A stretch of DNA of 64,000 nt, taken from Hyphomicrobiales bacterium (GTDB taxonomy: Bacteria; Pseudomonadota; Alphaproteobacteria; Rhizobiales; Methyloligellaceae). The notes under the pieces are model-generated. The model searched no databases and was not told the origin of the DNA. It saw only the letters and a program-made list of their open reading frames with translations. The position numbers and the translations under genes were made by a program. Position 1 is the first letter of the stretch, and the number at the start of each line of letters is the position of its first letter. Positions 11,401 to 22,034 of the stretch are shown here, piece by piece. The stretch lies in contig JAJFHQ010000048.1 in the NCBI GenBank assembly GCA_021775525.1, forward strand, positions 1-64,000, given 5' to 3'.

Positions 11401-12047
11401 ACCTTATCCTCCTTGGACCGCCAGGCGCCGGTAAGGGGACCCAGGCACGTATGCTTGGGGAAGCGCACGATCTCGTACAACTTTCCACAGGAGATATGCT
11501 GCGTGCTGCAGTCGACGCAGGTACTAAAGTTGGAAAACAAGCCAAGGTGACGATGGAAGCAGGCAAACTGGTCTCAGACGACATCGTCATTGGAATTATT
11601 TCCGAGCGGATTGATGAACCCGATTGCAGTACCGGTTTTATCCTTGATGGGTTCCCGAGGACCGTCGCCCAGGCCGAAGCCCTGGATGAGCTTTTAGTTC
11701 AGAAAAACAAAAAGCTCGATGTTGTTTTTGAGATCAGGGTTGATGATGAGCGGTTGATCAAACGTATCACGGGACGCTTCACATGCGCCAATTGCGGCGA
11801 GGGGTATCATGAAGAGTTCAGACGCCCGGAACAGGATGGTATTTGTGATAAATGCTCTGGAACCGAGTTCTCAAGGCGCAAGGATGACAATGAAGAAACA
11901 GTGCGAAGCCGCTTGACGGCCTACCACACGCAAACGGTTCCGCTGATCGGATATTACGGAAATAGCAGCAGATTGAAATCAGTTGACGGAATGCTTGAAA
12001 TTGATTCCGTCTTCAAGCAAATAGAGGTGGCACTGACGGAACTTTAA
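11397..12047 (+). CDS. adk: Adenylate kinase
   Basis: MNLILLGPPGAGKGTQA Walker A; zinc lid CANCGEGYHEEF...CDKC. Confidence 0.98.
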   Translation: MNLILLGPPGAGKGTQARMLGEAHDLVQLSTGDMLRAAVDAGTKVGKQAKVTMEAGKLVSDDIVIGIISERIDEPDCSTGFILDGFPRTVAQAEALDELLVQKNKKLDVVFEIRVDDERLIKRITGRFTCANCGEGYHEEFRRPEQDGICDKCSGTEFSRRKDDNEETVRSRLTAYHTQTVPLIGYYGNSSRLKSVDGMLEIDSVFKQIEVALTEL

Positions 12048-12085
12048 ATGGCGGCGAAAGCAAGCATTTTCAAACGTTTGGCGGG

Positions 12086-12114
12086 TTGACGAAATGATCT
12101 GGAATCCGCTAGAA
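12086..12114 (+). promoter_or_regulatory. Possible sigma70-type promoter upstream of rpsM
   Basis: TTGACG (12086-12091), 17-nt spacer, CTAGAA (12109-12114) in the 213-bp adk-rpsM gap. Confidence 0.35.
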
Positions 12115-12260
12115 ATCAACCCTCTTGTACTGGAAAAATGAATCGGTCCCGGGCGCGCGGCAGCTACCGGAAACCGATTTTGTTGTGTTTGCTGATTTGT
12201 CATTCCATTTCAAGGACTTAATAACCGTCACGCGCTGCGTTTCAACGGAGATATACGAGA

Positions 12261-12629
12261 GTGGCCCGAATTGCAGGTGTAAATATCCCGACCAACAAGC
12301 GCGTGGAAATCGCGCTGACCTATATTCATGGCATAGGCCGCACCCTTGCGAAGCAGATTTGCGAGAATGCGTCCATTCCCTATGAGCGCCGGGTCAATGA
12401 GCTTTCTGATCAGGAAGTCATCCAGGTTCGGGAGATGATCGACCGCGACTACATAGTCGAGGGTGATCTGAGGCGTGAAATGTCGATGAACGTCAAGCGG
12501 CTGATGGATTTGGGCTGCTACAGGGGCTTGCGGCATCGCCGTGGACTTCCTGTCAGGGGTCAGCGCACACATACCAATGCCCGCACCCGCAAGGGTCCGG
12601 CCAAGCCGATCACAGGCAAAAAGAAATAG
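12261..12629 (+). CDS. rpsM: 30S ribosomal protein S13
   Basis: [26 protein letters not shown]. Confidence 0.98.
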   Translation: MARIAGVNIPTNKRVEIALTYIHGIGRTLAKQICENASIPYERRVNELSDQEVIQVREMIDRDYIVEGDLRREMSMNVKRLMDLGCYRGLRHRRGLPVRGQRTHTNARTRKGPAKPITGKKK

Positions 12630-12702
12630 AGTTTAAGCCACTTCGGCCTGTTTTGAGTGCGTTACAGGCGCAGGTGCGGATTGAGACGAGAGATTTTTAG
12701 AA

Positions 12703-13092
12703 ATGGCTAACGAAAAAACCCGCGTCAAACGCCGCGAGAAAAAGAACATCACTTCCGGTGTGGCGCATGTCAGCGCAACCTTTAACAACACCATGATCAC
12801 CATTACCGACGCCCAGGGCAATGCAATTTCCTGGTCGTCAGCGGGTGCGCAGGGGTTCAAGGGATCACGCAAGTCCACGCCTTTCGCCGCCCAGATGGCG
12901 GCTGAGGATGCCGGTAAGAAGGCAATGGAACATGGCATGAAGAACCTTGAGGTTGAGGTTCGTGGTCCCGGATCAGGCCGGGAATCAGCGCTGCGGGCAT
13001 TGCAGGCGGCTGGATTCGTCATCACGTCAATTCGCGACGTGACGCCGATCCCGCATAACGGATGCCGTCCGCGTAAACGGCGCCGCGTCTAA
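12703..13092 (+). CDS. rpsK: 30S ribosomal protein S11
   Basis: [33 protein letters not shown]...[13 protein letters not shown]. Confidence 0.98.
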   Translation: MANEKTRVKRREKKNITSGVAHVSATFNNTMITITDAQGNAISWSSAGAQGFKGSRKSTPFAAQMAAEDAGKKAMEHGMKNLEVEVRGPGSGRESALRALQAAGFVITSIRDVTPIPHNGCRPRKRRRV

Positions 13093-13199
13093 AACGTTTT
13101 TTAATGCCGTGGCACGAGCTGCGGTAGATCATTGGTTACCCAGCAGTCGTGTCGCTCCTTCCAGACACGAAATGCCGGGAAGAATAGAAGGGTGCTTAG

Positions 13200-14216
13200 G
13201 TGCTTCAGAAAAATTGGCAAGATCTGATCAAGCCCACCAAGCTGAACATCACCGCGGGCCGCGAGGCTGACCGTACGGCTGTTGTCGTAGCGGAGCCGCT
13301 CGAACGCGGTTTTGGTCTCACGCTTGGTAATGCGTTGCGGCGCGTGCTGCTGTCGTCTTTGCAGGGTTCGGCAATCACATCGGTTCATATCGATGGCGTG
13401 CTACACGAATTTTCCTCGATCCCTGGTGTGCGTGAAGATGTGACGAACATCGTTCTCAACATCAAGGAAATCGCTCTGCGTCAGCATTCAGAAGGCGTCA
13501 AACGCCTGGTGCTGAAGAAAGAGGGTCCGGCAGTGGCGACCGCCGCCGATATCGAGGGGACTTCTGATGTGGATATCCTCAATCCTGATCATGTGCTGTG
13601 CACGCTTGATGAGGGTGCCTCGATCCGTATGGAATTTACGACTGACACTGGCAAGGGTTATGTACCTGCCGACCGTAACCGCCCCGATGATGCGCCCATA
13701 GGCCTGGTGCCCGTCGACAGCCTCTTCAGCCCGGTGACAAAAGTTTCATACCGCGTTGAGAATACTCGCGAAGGGCAGATCCTCGACTATGACAAGCTCA
13801 TTATGGAAGTTGAGACCGATGGCTCGATCAATCCCGATGATGCCGTCGCCCTGGCTGCGCGTATTCTCCAGGACCAGCTGGCAATCTTCGTCAATTTCGA
13901 AGAGCCGAAAAAAGAAACTGTGGAAGAGCGCCAGCCCGAGCTCGAATTCAGTGCCGCGCTTCTCAAGAAGGTTGACGAGCTGGAATTGTCGGTTCGCTCT
14001 GCCAACTGCCTGAAGAATGACAATATTGTTTATATCGGTGACTTGATCCAGAAGACCGAGGCCGAAATGCTCCGGACCCCGAATTTCGGGCGCAAGTCGC
14101 TAAATGAAATCAAGGAAGTGCTCGCTGGTATGGGTCTTCATCTCGGTATGGAAGTGCCCAATTGGCCGCCAGAAAATATCGAGGAACTGGCCAAGCGCTT
14201 CGAGGACCATTACTAG
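13200..14216 (+). CDS. rpoA: DNA-directed RNA polymerase subunit alpha
   Basis: [27 protein letters not shown]-terminal alpha-CTD. Confidence 0.98.
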   Translation: MLQKNWQDLIKPTKLNITAGREADRTAVVVAEPLERGFGLTLGNALRRVLLSSLQGSAITSVHIDGVLHEFSSIPGVREDVTNIVLNIKEIALRQHSEGVKRLVLKKEGPAVATAADIEGTSDVDILNPDHVLCTLDEGASIRMEFTTDTGKGYVPADRNRPDDAPIGLVPVDSLFSPVTKVSYRVENTREGQILDYDKLIMEVETDGSINPDDAVALAARILQDQLAIFVNFEEPKKETVEERQPELEFSAALLKKVDELELSVRSANCLKNDNIVYIGDLIQKTEAEMLRTPNFGRKSLNEIKEVLAGMGLHLGMEVPNWPPENIEELAKRFEDHY

Positions 14217-14262
14217 ACCGCAGCGACGCCAGATTTAGCGTCCCGCGCAGGAGAAAGTAGCC

Positions 14263-14700
14263 ATGCGTCATCGTCGAGCCGGCCGTAAATTGAACAGGAC
14301 TGCGAGTCATCGCCGGGCTCTGTTTGCCAACATGGCGGCGGCATTGATCAAGCACGAGCAGGTTGTCACGACATTGCCGAAAGCCAAGGAGCTTCGCCGT
14401 GTCATGGACCGGCTAGTTACGCTTGCCAAGCGCGGTAATTTGCATTCCCGCCGCCTGGCTGTCGCGCGGGTGCGTGATGAAGTCATGGTCAAGAAACTGT
14501 TTGATATTCTGGGGCCCCGTTACAAGGAACGTTCAGGTGGTTACACCCGGGTTCTGAGGGCCGGTTATCGATATGGCGATTCAGCGCCGATGGCGGTTAT
14601 CGAACTCGTTGATCGCGACCCGGAAGCCCGCGGACTGGATTCCGGCCCAACCCAGGACAGGGATGAAGACGGCGATACAGGTGATCAAGTCGCGGCTTAA
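14263..14700 (+). CDS. rplQ: 50S ribosomal protein L17
   Basis: [45 protein letters not shown]. Confidence 0.98.
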   Translation: MRHRRAGRKLNRTASHRRALFANMAAALIKHEQVVTTLPKAKELRRVMDRLVTLAKRGNLHSRRLAVARVRDEVMVKKLFDILGPRYKERSGGYTRVLRAGYRYGDSAPMAVIELVDRDPEARGLDSGPTQDRDEDGDTGDQVAA

Positions 14701-14725
14701 CGGGCTTTGTTCATTGGAGAATTTT

Positions 14726-14752
14726 GGGGCGGCGCTTGTGCCGCCCTTTTTT
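14726..14752 (+). terminator. Rho-independent terminator of the ribosomal/rpoA operon
   Basis: GGGGCGGC-GCTTGT-GCCGCCC followed by TTTTTT. Confidence 0.88.
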
Positions 14753-14848
14753 GTCCGCGTAATCTGTATCCCCGTGGTGTGATTTGTCAGATATTTCCGT
14801 TGCTTTGAAAGGCTGCTCAAGACCGGTGAATTTGATGAATTCCAGGAG

Positions 14849-16294
14849 ATGAGGATCAAGAGCTTGAAAGTTCCATGGATCAGATATTCTTCCGCCATCC
14901 TGACGGTAGCGATTGTTGTCATGTCGGGCCTGGCCAGTTCATTGAATGCGCAGCAGCGCCGAGTCCCTTCAAGTGAGTCCGAGGTCCGTCTTTCCTTTGC
15001 ACCGGTTGTTAAACGGGCAGCTCCTGCGGTCGTTAACGTCTACGTGCGCAGGAAGGTCAGCAGACGTTCATCCCCATTTATGAATGACCCGATCTTCGGA
15101 CGGTTGTTCGGTCAAGGCTTCGGTCCACCCCGTAAAAGAGTAGAAAATTCCCTTGGATCAGGCGTTATCATTAGCCCCGACGGTGTCATTGTCACCAACC
15201 ATCATGTCATCAAGGCGCGAGGTGAAGCCGAGATCAAAGTGGCGTTGTCTGACAAGCGGGAATTTCCTGCGAGTTTGATCCTCAAGGATGAGCGCACCGA
15301 CCTGGCCGTTCTCAGGCTTGATGCGCCGGGCGTGACATTCCCATATCTAAATTTTGAAGACTCTGAGGGTCTGGAAGTTGGCGACATTGTGCTTGCCATA
15401 GGTAATCCGTTTGGTGTCGGGCAAACGGTCACCAGCGGTATTGTTTCAGCTCTCGCCCGTACGCAGGTTGGCATCTCCGATTACCAGTTTTTCATCCAGA
15501 CAGATGCTGCCATCAACCCGGGAAATTCCGGTGGGGCGCTGGTTGACGTGGACGGCAGACTCGTGGGCGTAAATACAGCCATCTTTTCGCGAACTGGAGG
15601 CTCGCACGGGATCGGGTTTGCCATCCCCTCGAATATGGTGCGCCAGGTTGTGAAGTCAGCTTTGCAGGGCAATGAAATCAAGCGCCCCTGGTTTGGTGCA
15701 ACGTTACAGCGGGTCACGCCTGATATCTCTGAGTCTCTCGGCCTGGACCGGCCCGCGGGTGCCTTGGTCAAGCAAGTGAGAAAAAACAGCCCCGCGGCAC
15801 AGGCAAAGTTGCTTCCCGGAGATGTCATTGTCGGGGTTAATGGCAAACAGGTCTCTGACCCCACGGCATTTCGCTATCGTTTTTCAACCAAACCTCTTGG
15901 CGGATCTGTTCCGCTTGGCATTGTGCGAGACGGCAGAGCCATAACGGTTTCGGTGCCGTTACGCGAAGCGCCTGAAATTCCACCGCGCAACGAGACTGAA
16001 CTTAGGGGACAAAATCCCTTTGCCGGTGCGAAGGTGGCGAACCTGTCTCCAAAGCTTGCGGAGGAGCTTTCAATCGATGAAGAAGCGTATGGAGTTATTG
16101 TTCTCACCATTCACCGCCGATCGCCGGCAGGTAGGACACGATTCCTGCGTCCGGGTGATATCGTCGTGGCCGTCAATGGTGAGAGAGTGAAGTCGGTGCG
16201 CAATCTTTCGCAACTTCTGAACCTGCGCGTGCGCCGGTGGCGGGTCAGTCTCAGGCGTAAGGGCCGTATTCTGAATGTCGAAATTGGCGGTTGA
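14849..16294 (+). CDS. degP: DegP/HtrA-family periplasmic serine protease with two PDZ domains
   Basis: Signal-like N-terminus; VTNHHVI, DLAVLRL, INPGNSGGALVD triad; C-terminal PDZ repeats. Confidence 0.92.
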   Translation: MRIKSLKVPWIRYSSAILTVAIVVMSGLASSLNAQQRRVPSSESEVRLSFAPVVKRAAPAVVNVYVRRKVSRRSSPFMNDPIFGRLFGQGFGPPRKRVENSLGSGVIISPDGVIVTNHHVIKARGEAEIKVALSDKREFPASLILKDERTDLAVLRLDAPGVTFPYLNFEDSEGLEVGDIVLAIGNPFGVGQTVTSGIVSALARTQVGISDYQFFIQTDAAINPGNSGGALVDVDGRLVGVNTAIFSRTGGSHGIGFAIPSNMVRQVVKSALQGNEIKRPWFGATLQRVTPDISESLGLDRPAGALVKQVRKNSPAAQAKLLPGDVIVGVNGKQVSDPTAFRYRFSTKPLGGSVPLGIVRDGRAITVSVPLREAPEIPPRNETELRGQNPFAGAKVANLSPKLAEELSIDEEAYGVIVLTIHRRSPAGRTRFLRPGDIVVAVNGERVKSVRNLSQLLNLRVRRWRVSLRRKGRILNVEIGG

Positions 16295-17628
16295 AAATGG
16301 CGCATTCTGAAACAGCATCTCTTTTTGAGGCTGGTGGCTTGGCCGATAATGCGCCACGCCCGCTGGCGGACAGGCTGCGACCAAACAGTCTTAGCGATGT
16401 TGTGGGACAGCCGCATTTACTCGGAGACCAAGGTATTCTCACTCGAATGATTGAGGCGGTCCGTCTCTCTTCGGTTGTTTTCTGGGGACCCCCAGGAACT
16501 GGCAAAACCACCATAGCGCGGTTGCTCGCGCAGCACACAGACCATCATTTCGAGCAACTGTCGGCTATCCAGTCAGGTGTGCAGGACTTGCGGAAACTGT
16601 TCGAGGCTGCGCGTACCCGCAGGCGTGATGGTTTGGGCACCGTGCTGTTCGTGGACGAGGTGCATCGCTTTAATAGATCGCAACAGGATTCATTTCTTCC
16701 CGTCATGGAGGACGGGACGATTGTGCTCATAGGTGCTACGACCGAAAACCCGTCTTTTGAGCTGAACTCCGCGCTGCTTTCGCGTTCCAGCGTGCTCACG
16801 CTGAATCGTCTGAACAATGACGTGCTTGAAATTTTATTGGACCGCGCCGAAGCGGAGGAAGGCAGAAAGCTTCCGCTTGGGCACGATGTCCGCGACGCTC
16901 TGAAAGTAATGGCAGATGGCGATGGCCGCGCCTTGCTGAACCTTGCCGAAGAAATTTTCATGGCCACGAAGGTGGAGTCAGCCCCGTTGACACTGCCTGA
17001 TATGACAGCCCTCGTTCAGCGCCGTGCGCCTCTCTACGACAAGGGGCAGGATGGGCATTACAATCTCATCAGCGCCCTGCACAAATCAGTGCGTGGTTCT
17101 GACCCCGATGCAGCGCTCTACTGGTTGGCACGGATGTTTGCTGGTGGAGAAGACCCGCTCTATATCGGACGGCGTCTGGTGCGCATGGCGGTTGAAGACA
17201 TTGGCATGGCAGATCCGCTGGCCCTGGTGCAGACCAATGCGGCCAAGGACGCGTATCATTTCCTGGGCAGTCCTGAAGGTGAACTGGCGCTGGCGCAGGC
17301 GACTGTTTATCTGGCCATGGCGCCCAAATCCAACGCCTCCTATGCTGCGTTCAAGTCAGCCGGACGGACCGCGCGTGAAGGCGGCTCACTTCCCCCGCCC
17401 AAACACATCCTGAATGCCCCAACGCAGCTCATGAAAGATGAAGGATATGGTGCTGGGTACGAATATGACCACGATGCACAAGAAGGTGTCTCCGGTCAGA
17501 ACTATTTCCCGGATAGCGTGACCCCGGAAGATTATTACCAACCTACGGATCGTGGCCTGGAGCTCGAAATAAGCAAACGGCTGACCGAATGGCGTAACTT
17601 GCGTCGATCCAGGGAGCAGAACTCATGA
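16291..17628 (+). CDS. rarA: Replication-associated recombination AAA+ ATPase RarA/MgsA
   Basis: PLADRLRPNSLSDVVGQPHLLG, GPPGTGKTTIARLLA, LFVDEVHRFN. Confidence 0.93.
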   Translation: MKMAHSETASLFEAGGLADNAPRPLADRLRPNSLSDVVGQPHLLGDQGILTRMIEAVRLSSVVFWGPPGTGKTTIARLLAQHTDHHFEQLSAIQSGVQDLRKLFEAARTRRRDGLGTVLFVDEVHRFNRSQQDSFLPVMEDGTIVLIGATTENPSFELNSALLSRSSVLTLNRLNNDVLEILLDRAEAEEGRKLPLGHDVRDALKVMADGDGRALLNLAEEIFMATKVESAPLTLPDMTALVQRRAPLYDKGQDGHYNLISALHKSVRGSDPDAALYWLARMFAGGEDPLYIGRRLVRMAVEDIGMADPLALVQTNAAKDAYHFLGSPEGELALAQATVYLAMAPKSNASYAAFKSAGRTAREGGSLPPPKHILNAPTQLMKDEGYGAGYEYDHDAQEGVSGQNYFPDSVTPEDYYQPTDRGLELEISKRLTEWRNLRRSREQNS

Positions 17629-18005
17629 AGATGGTGCTCATGGTCGCCATGGGCGGTGCATTTGGCGCCAGTGCACGCTACCTCGTTGGTGTAGGCGCGC
17701 TGAGAATATTCGGACCTGCATTTCCCTGGGGCACATTGATCGTCAATGTGGCAGGGTCGCTGATTATGGGGTTGCTGATTGCATCTCTCGCCCTGCGCTA
17801 TTCCATCTCGAATGAAATGCGCACGTTCCTCGCAACCGGCATACTTGGTGGCTTCACCACATTTTCAGCATTTTCCCTGGACTTTGCCGTGCTGATGGAG
17901 CGCAAGGCTCAAGGGTTGGCGCTGGTGTATCTGGGCGCGTCGGTGGGACTTTCTATCGTTGCCCTGTTTGCCGGCCTGTATCTTGCCAGGACACTTTTTC
18001 AATGA
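17625..18005 (+). CDS. crcB: Fluoride efflux transporter CrcB/Fluc
   Basis: GGAFGASARYLVG...WGTLIVNVAGSLIMG...GGFTTFSAFS. Confidence 0.93.
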   Translation: MKMVLMVAMGGAFGASARYLVGVGALRIFGPAFPWGTLIVNVAGSLIMGLLIASLALRYSISNEMRTFLATGILGGFTTFSAFSLDFAVLMERKAQGLALVYLGASVGLSIVALFAGLYLARTLFQ

Positions 18006-18997
18006 GCGATGTTCAGCTTGTGGAAGTGGACTCGGGCGAAACCGGTATGCGTCTCGACCGGTGGTTCAGGGCACACTATCCAACCCTTGGTCACGGCGCC
18101 CTGCAAAAACTGTTGCGCACAGGGCAGGTGCGCGTAGATGGCGGGCGCGTCAAAGCCAATGCACGTCTGGAAGCCGGGCAAAGAGTGCGGGTGCCGCCCA
18201 TGCGCGCACCCGGCAACTCAAGAAAACCTGTCGCGGCACGCACTTCCTTGTCCGAACAGGATGCAACTTTCATCCAGGAACTCGTTATTTACAGGGACCG
18301 TCATGTTCTGGCGATCAACAAGCCGGCAGGTCTTGCCGTGCAGGGAGGCACCAAAACATCCCGTCACGTGGACGGTCTGCTCGATGGATTGATATTTGAT
18401 GCTGACGAGCGCCCCCGTCTTGTGCACCGGCTGGATAAAGACACCAGCGGCGTTCTCCTGCTAGCGCGTGACCGGGCAACCGCATCTGCGCTCGGTGACG
18501 AGATGAAATCTCGCGAGGCTCGCAAGACCTACTGGGCGCTTGTGAATGGTGTGCCGTCTCCGCAGCGCGGTGAGTTAAATTTGCCGCTCATCAAAAAGGG
18601 TGGTGCGCAGTCCGAACGCGTGCAGGTGGCGGAGGAAGATGAGGAGGGTGCAAAACACGCACTCACCCGATACGCCGTGATTGAACCTGCAGGCAGCAAA
18701 CTATGCTGGGCAGCCTTGTGGCCTATGACCGGGCGCACCCACCAGCTGCGTGTTCATATGGCAGCCATAGGCCACCCGGTTGTGGGTGATGGCAAATATG
18801 GAGGGGCCGAAGCGCATCCCGGCGGTGAAATAGAGGCCAGGCTGTATTTGCATGCGCGAAAAATCGAGATTTCAAACCCATCGGGTAAGGGCATGCTGAA
18901 AATCACGGCCGAATTACCGGACCATATGCGCAAAACATGGGGCCTGTTCGGGTTTGATCCCGATCTGGATGACGAGTTAGGCGAGGAAGAATTTTAG
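18002..18997 (+). CDS. RluC/RluD-family pseudouridine synthase with N-terminal S4 domain
   Basis: S4 motif; catalytic RLVHRLDKDTSGVLLLAR. Confidence 0.93.
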   Translation: MSDVQLVEVDSGETGMRLDRWFRAHYPTLGHGALQKLLRTGQVRVDGGRVKANARLEAGQRVRVPPMRAPGNSRKPVAARTSLSEQDATFIQELVIYRDRHVLAINKPAGLAVQGGTKTSRHVDGLLDGLIFDADERPRLVHRLDKDTSGVLLLARDRATASALGDEMKSREARKTYWALVNGVPSPQRGELNLPLIKKGGAQSERVQVAEEDEEGAKHALTRYAVIEPAGSKLCWAALWPMTGRTHQLRVHMAAIGHPVVGDGKYGGAEAHPGGEIEARLYLHARKIEISNPSGKGMLKITAELPDHMRKTWGLFGFDPDLDDELGEEEF

Positions 18998-19000
18998 GCG

Positions 19001-19687
19001 ATGACCCGGAAACTTATTATTTTTGATTGCGATGGCACCCTTGTGGACAGCCAGCATCTTATCGTGGCCGCCATGGAACAGGCTTTTGACAGCGTAAAAC
19101 GCACACCACCTGAAAGAGAGGCGATCCTTGGCATTGTCGGGCTGTCACTGCCCGAAGCCATCTGGCGTTTAACGGATGGGGAAGATGAGGGGACCGTCAT
19201 GAAAATAAGAGACGGTTACCGGGACGCCTTTGGCGTCCTCCGCCGGGACCCGAAACACAATGAGCCCATGTATGAAGGCGCGCATGATGCAATCCTGCAA
19301 CTGGCAGATGACACATCAATTGAGCTTGGTATCGCCACGGGAAAATCACGCCGCGGCGTGGATAATTTGCTCGAACGGTTCGATCTTACGTCCTGTTTCA
19401 CCACCATCCAGACTGCTGATGATGCTCCTTCCAAACCCCATCCCGGCATGATCGCACAGGCGCTTGACGAAACCGGTTGCCAGGCCACGGACGCGGTGAT
19501 GATAGGGGACACGACGTTCGATATGGAAATGGCGCGTAATGCCGGGGTCAAAGGCGTAGGCGTGTCATGGGGCTACCACCCGGTGCATCTACTGGCCCAG
19601 CATGATGTCCACGGAATTGCAGAAGATTACAAGCAGTTGCTGAGTATGCTGGACGGCATGTTCGCAGCCAAAAGTGCGGCCGAGTGA
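19001..19687 (+). CDS. HAD-family hydrolase (phosphoglycolate phosphatase-like)
   Basis: LIIFDCDGTLVDSQ, GIATGKSRRGV, KPHPGM, VMIGDTTFDMEMARNAG. Confidence 0.9.
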   Translation: MTRKLIIFDCDGTLVDSQHLIVAAMEQAFDSVKRTPPEREAILGIVGLSLPEAIWRLTDGEDEGTVMKIRDGYRDAFGVLRRDPKHNEPMYEGAHDAILQLADDTSIELGIATGKSRRGVDNLLERFDLTSCFTTIQTADDAPSKPHPGMIAQALDETGCQATDAVMIGDTTFDMEMARNAGVKGVGVSWGYHPVHLLAQHDVHGIAEDYKQLLSMLDGMFAAKSAAE

Positions 19688-19693
19688 GGTTTC

Positions 19694-20407
19694 GTGCCTG
19701 AGAGACCGCTTCCCAAACGATTTTACGAGACGGTCAGTCTCGAAGAGGGACCGGGCGGGGTCTCAATCCTGCTTGATGGACGGGTTGTGCGCACGCCCGC
19801 GCGTGCAGAGCTTTGCGTTCCTGGCAAGGTGCTGGCGGAGGCTATCCTAGGCGAATGGGAGGCCCAAAAGGAGACTATTGATCCGGCTGCAATGCCAATG
19901 ACCAAACGCGCCAATACGGCGCTTGATCGCGTTCGGGGTCGCGAAGTGGAAGTGGTCCGGGAACTTGTCGAATATGGTGGTGCTGATCTGCTTTGCTACC
20001 GGGCTGAAAGCCCGGAGGAACTCATCCAGTTGCAATGCACCCATTGGGATCCTGTTCTGGCGTGGATGAAATCAAACATCGGCACAGATTTTAAAATACA
20101 GACAGGAGTTTCCCATATTGTACAACCGGAGCAATCCCTGGCGCTAGTCAGTGGTGCATTCGCTGCATTTGATGCTTTTGAGCTCACGCCTCTGCACACC
20201 ATGACAACGCTGACAGGCTCGGCATTACTGGCATTGGTGCTTGCAAGGGGCCATCTGGATGCTGATCAGGTCTGGGACGCGGCCCATGTGGATGAAGACT
20301 GGCAAATCACGAAATGGGGCGAGGATGCGGAAGCGAAGGCGCGTCGTGCAATACGCCGCTCCGAGTTGAACATGGACACTTCATTCCTGGCGTTAGTGCG
20401 GTCATAG
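19694..20407 (+). CDS. ATP12-family F1-ATPase assembly chaperone
   Basis: LDGRVVRTPAR, EWEAQKETIDPAAMPMTKRANTALDRV. Confidence 0.88.
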   Translation: MPERPLPKRFYETVSLEEGPGGVSILLDGRVVRTPARAELCVPGKVLAEAILGEWEAQKETIDPAAMPMTKRANTALDRVRGREVEVVRELVEYGGADLLCYRAESPEELIQLQCTHWDPVLAWMKSNIGTDFKIQTGVSHIVQPEQSLALVSGAFAAFDAFELTPLHTMTTLTGSALLALVLARGHLDADQVWDAAHVDEDWQITKWGEDAEAKARRAIRRSELNMDTSFLALVRS

Positions 20408-20453
20408 CTGCGTCACTTCGCTTCAGCGATGCCTCGTGCTATTCACGTTTATG

Positions 20454-20470
20454 TTGTGACACTGTCACAA
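20454..20470. promoter_or_regulatory. Perfect 17-bp palindrome, candidate operator upstream of pccB
   Basis: TTGTGACA-C-TGTCACAA, 19 bp before the start codon at 20490. Confidence 0.5.
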
Positions 20471-20489
20471 ACCAACGGGACGGGACTAA

Positions 20490-22022
20490 ATGAAAGAAAT
20501 CATCGACGAACTGGAACAGCGTCGCGCCAACGCACGTTTGGGAGGCGGGCAAAAACGCATCGATGCCCAGCACAAGCGCGGCAAGCTGACGGCACGCGAG
20601 CGTATTGAACTTCTGCTGGATGAAGACTCGTTTGAGGAGTTCGATATGTATGTCGAGCACCGCTGCACTGATTTCGGCATGGAGAAACAAAAAATCCCCG
20701 GCGACGGGGTTGTGACGGGCTGGGGCACGATCAATGGCCGCGTTGTGTACTTGTTCGCCAAGGATTTCACCGTGTTTGGCGGCTCGCTCTCACGCACCCA
20801 TGCGGAGAAGATCAACAAGGTCCAGGATATGGCGCTGCGGAACCGCGCGCCAATCATCGGCGTGTTCGATGCTGGCGGTGCACGTATCCAGGAAGGCGTC
20901 GATGCGCTTGGTGGTTATGGCGAGGTGTTCTGGCGCAATGTGCAGGCGTCGGGCGTGATCCCGCAAATATCAATCATCATGGGGCCGTGTGCCGGGGGCG
21001 ATGTCTACTCTCCGGCCATGACCGATTTCATCTTCATGGTGAGAGACACCAGCTACATGTTTGTCACAGGGCCTGATGTGGTCAAAACCGTGACCAACGA
21101 GGAAGTCAGCGCGGAAGAGCTCGGCGGCGCCAGCATCCACACAACCAAATCCTCCATTGCTGACGGGGCCTACGAAAATGACGTGGAGACGCTTCTGCAA
21201 ATTCGCCGGCTGATGGATTTTCTGCCCTCCAGCAACATTTCCGGCGTGCCCGAATTGCCAACCAAGGACAGGTCGGACCGGGTGGAGAAATCTCTCGATA
21301 CGCTCATTCCCGATAATCCGAACCAGCCCTACGACATCAAGGAACTGATCCACAAGGTTGCCGATGAGGGGGACTTCTTCGAGATACAGGAGGCTTTTGC
21401 CGGGAACATCGTCACCGGGTTCGGGCGCATGGAGGGCTGCACCGTCGGCTTTGTGGCCAACCAGCCCATGGTTCTGGCCGGTGTTCTGGATTCAGACGCG
21501 AGCCGCAAGGCGGCACGTTTCGTGCGCTTCTGCGATTGTTTCAGCATCCCGATTGTTACATTCGTTGACGTGCCCGGGTTTCTGCCCGGTACGGGCCAGG
21601 AATATGGCGGGTTGATCAAACACGGCGCAAAGTTGCTTTACGCCTATTCGGAAGCCACGGTGCCAAAGGTGACAGTGATCACCCGAAAGGCCTATGGCGG
21701 GGCCTATGACGTCATGGCGTCAAAGCATATCCGTGCGGACATGAACTATGCCTGGCCGAGCGCCGAGATCGCGGTGATGGGGCCGAAGGGTGCGGCGGAA
21801 ATCCTCTACCGCTCCGAGCTTGGCGACAAAAAGAAGATCGCCAAGCGCGTCAAGGAGTATGAGGACCGCTTCGCCAATCCGTTCATCGCCGCCGAGCGAG
21901 GTTATATCGACGAGGTGATCCTGCCCCGCAACACGCGTAAACGCGTCTCCCGCGCCCTCAACATGCTGGGCACCAAGAAGGTCGAGAACCCGTGGAAGAA
22001 GCACGGGAATATGCCTTTGTAA
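20490..22022 (+). CDS. pccB: Acyl-CoA (propionyl-CoA) carboxylase beta subunit
   Basis: Carboxyltransferase motifs [51 protein letters not shown]. Confidence 0.93.
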   Translation: MKEIIDELEQRRANARLGGGQKRIDAQHKRGKLTARERIELLLDEDSFEEFDMYVEHRCTDFGMEKQKIPGDGVVTGWGTINGRVVYLFAKDFTVFGGSLSRTHAEKINKVQDMALRNRAPIIGVFDAGGARIQEGVDALGGYGEVFWRNVQASGVIPQISIIMGPCAGGDVYSPAMTDFIFMVRDTSYMFVTGPDVVKTVTNEEVSAEELGGASIHTTKSSIADGAYENDVETLLQIRRLMDFLPSSNISGVPELPTKDRSDRVEKSLDTLIPDNPNQPYDIKELIHKVADEGDFFEIQEAFAGNIVTGFGRMEGCTVGFVANQPMVLAGVLDSDASRKAARFVRFCDCFSIPIVTFVDVPGFLPGTGQEYGGLIKHGAKLLYAYSEATVPKVTVITRKAYGGAYDVMASKHIRADMNYAWPSAEIAVMGPKGAAEILYRSELGDKKKIAKRVKEYEDRFANPFIAAERGYIDEVILPRNTRKRVSRALNMLGTKKVENPWKKHGNMPL

Positions 22023-22034
22023 TGGATTTTTGCC

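Noticed and set aside
17625-18005. Possible fluoride riboswitch upstream of crcB
   Set aside because: crcB overlaps the end of rarA with no leader, leaving no space for a riboswitch.
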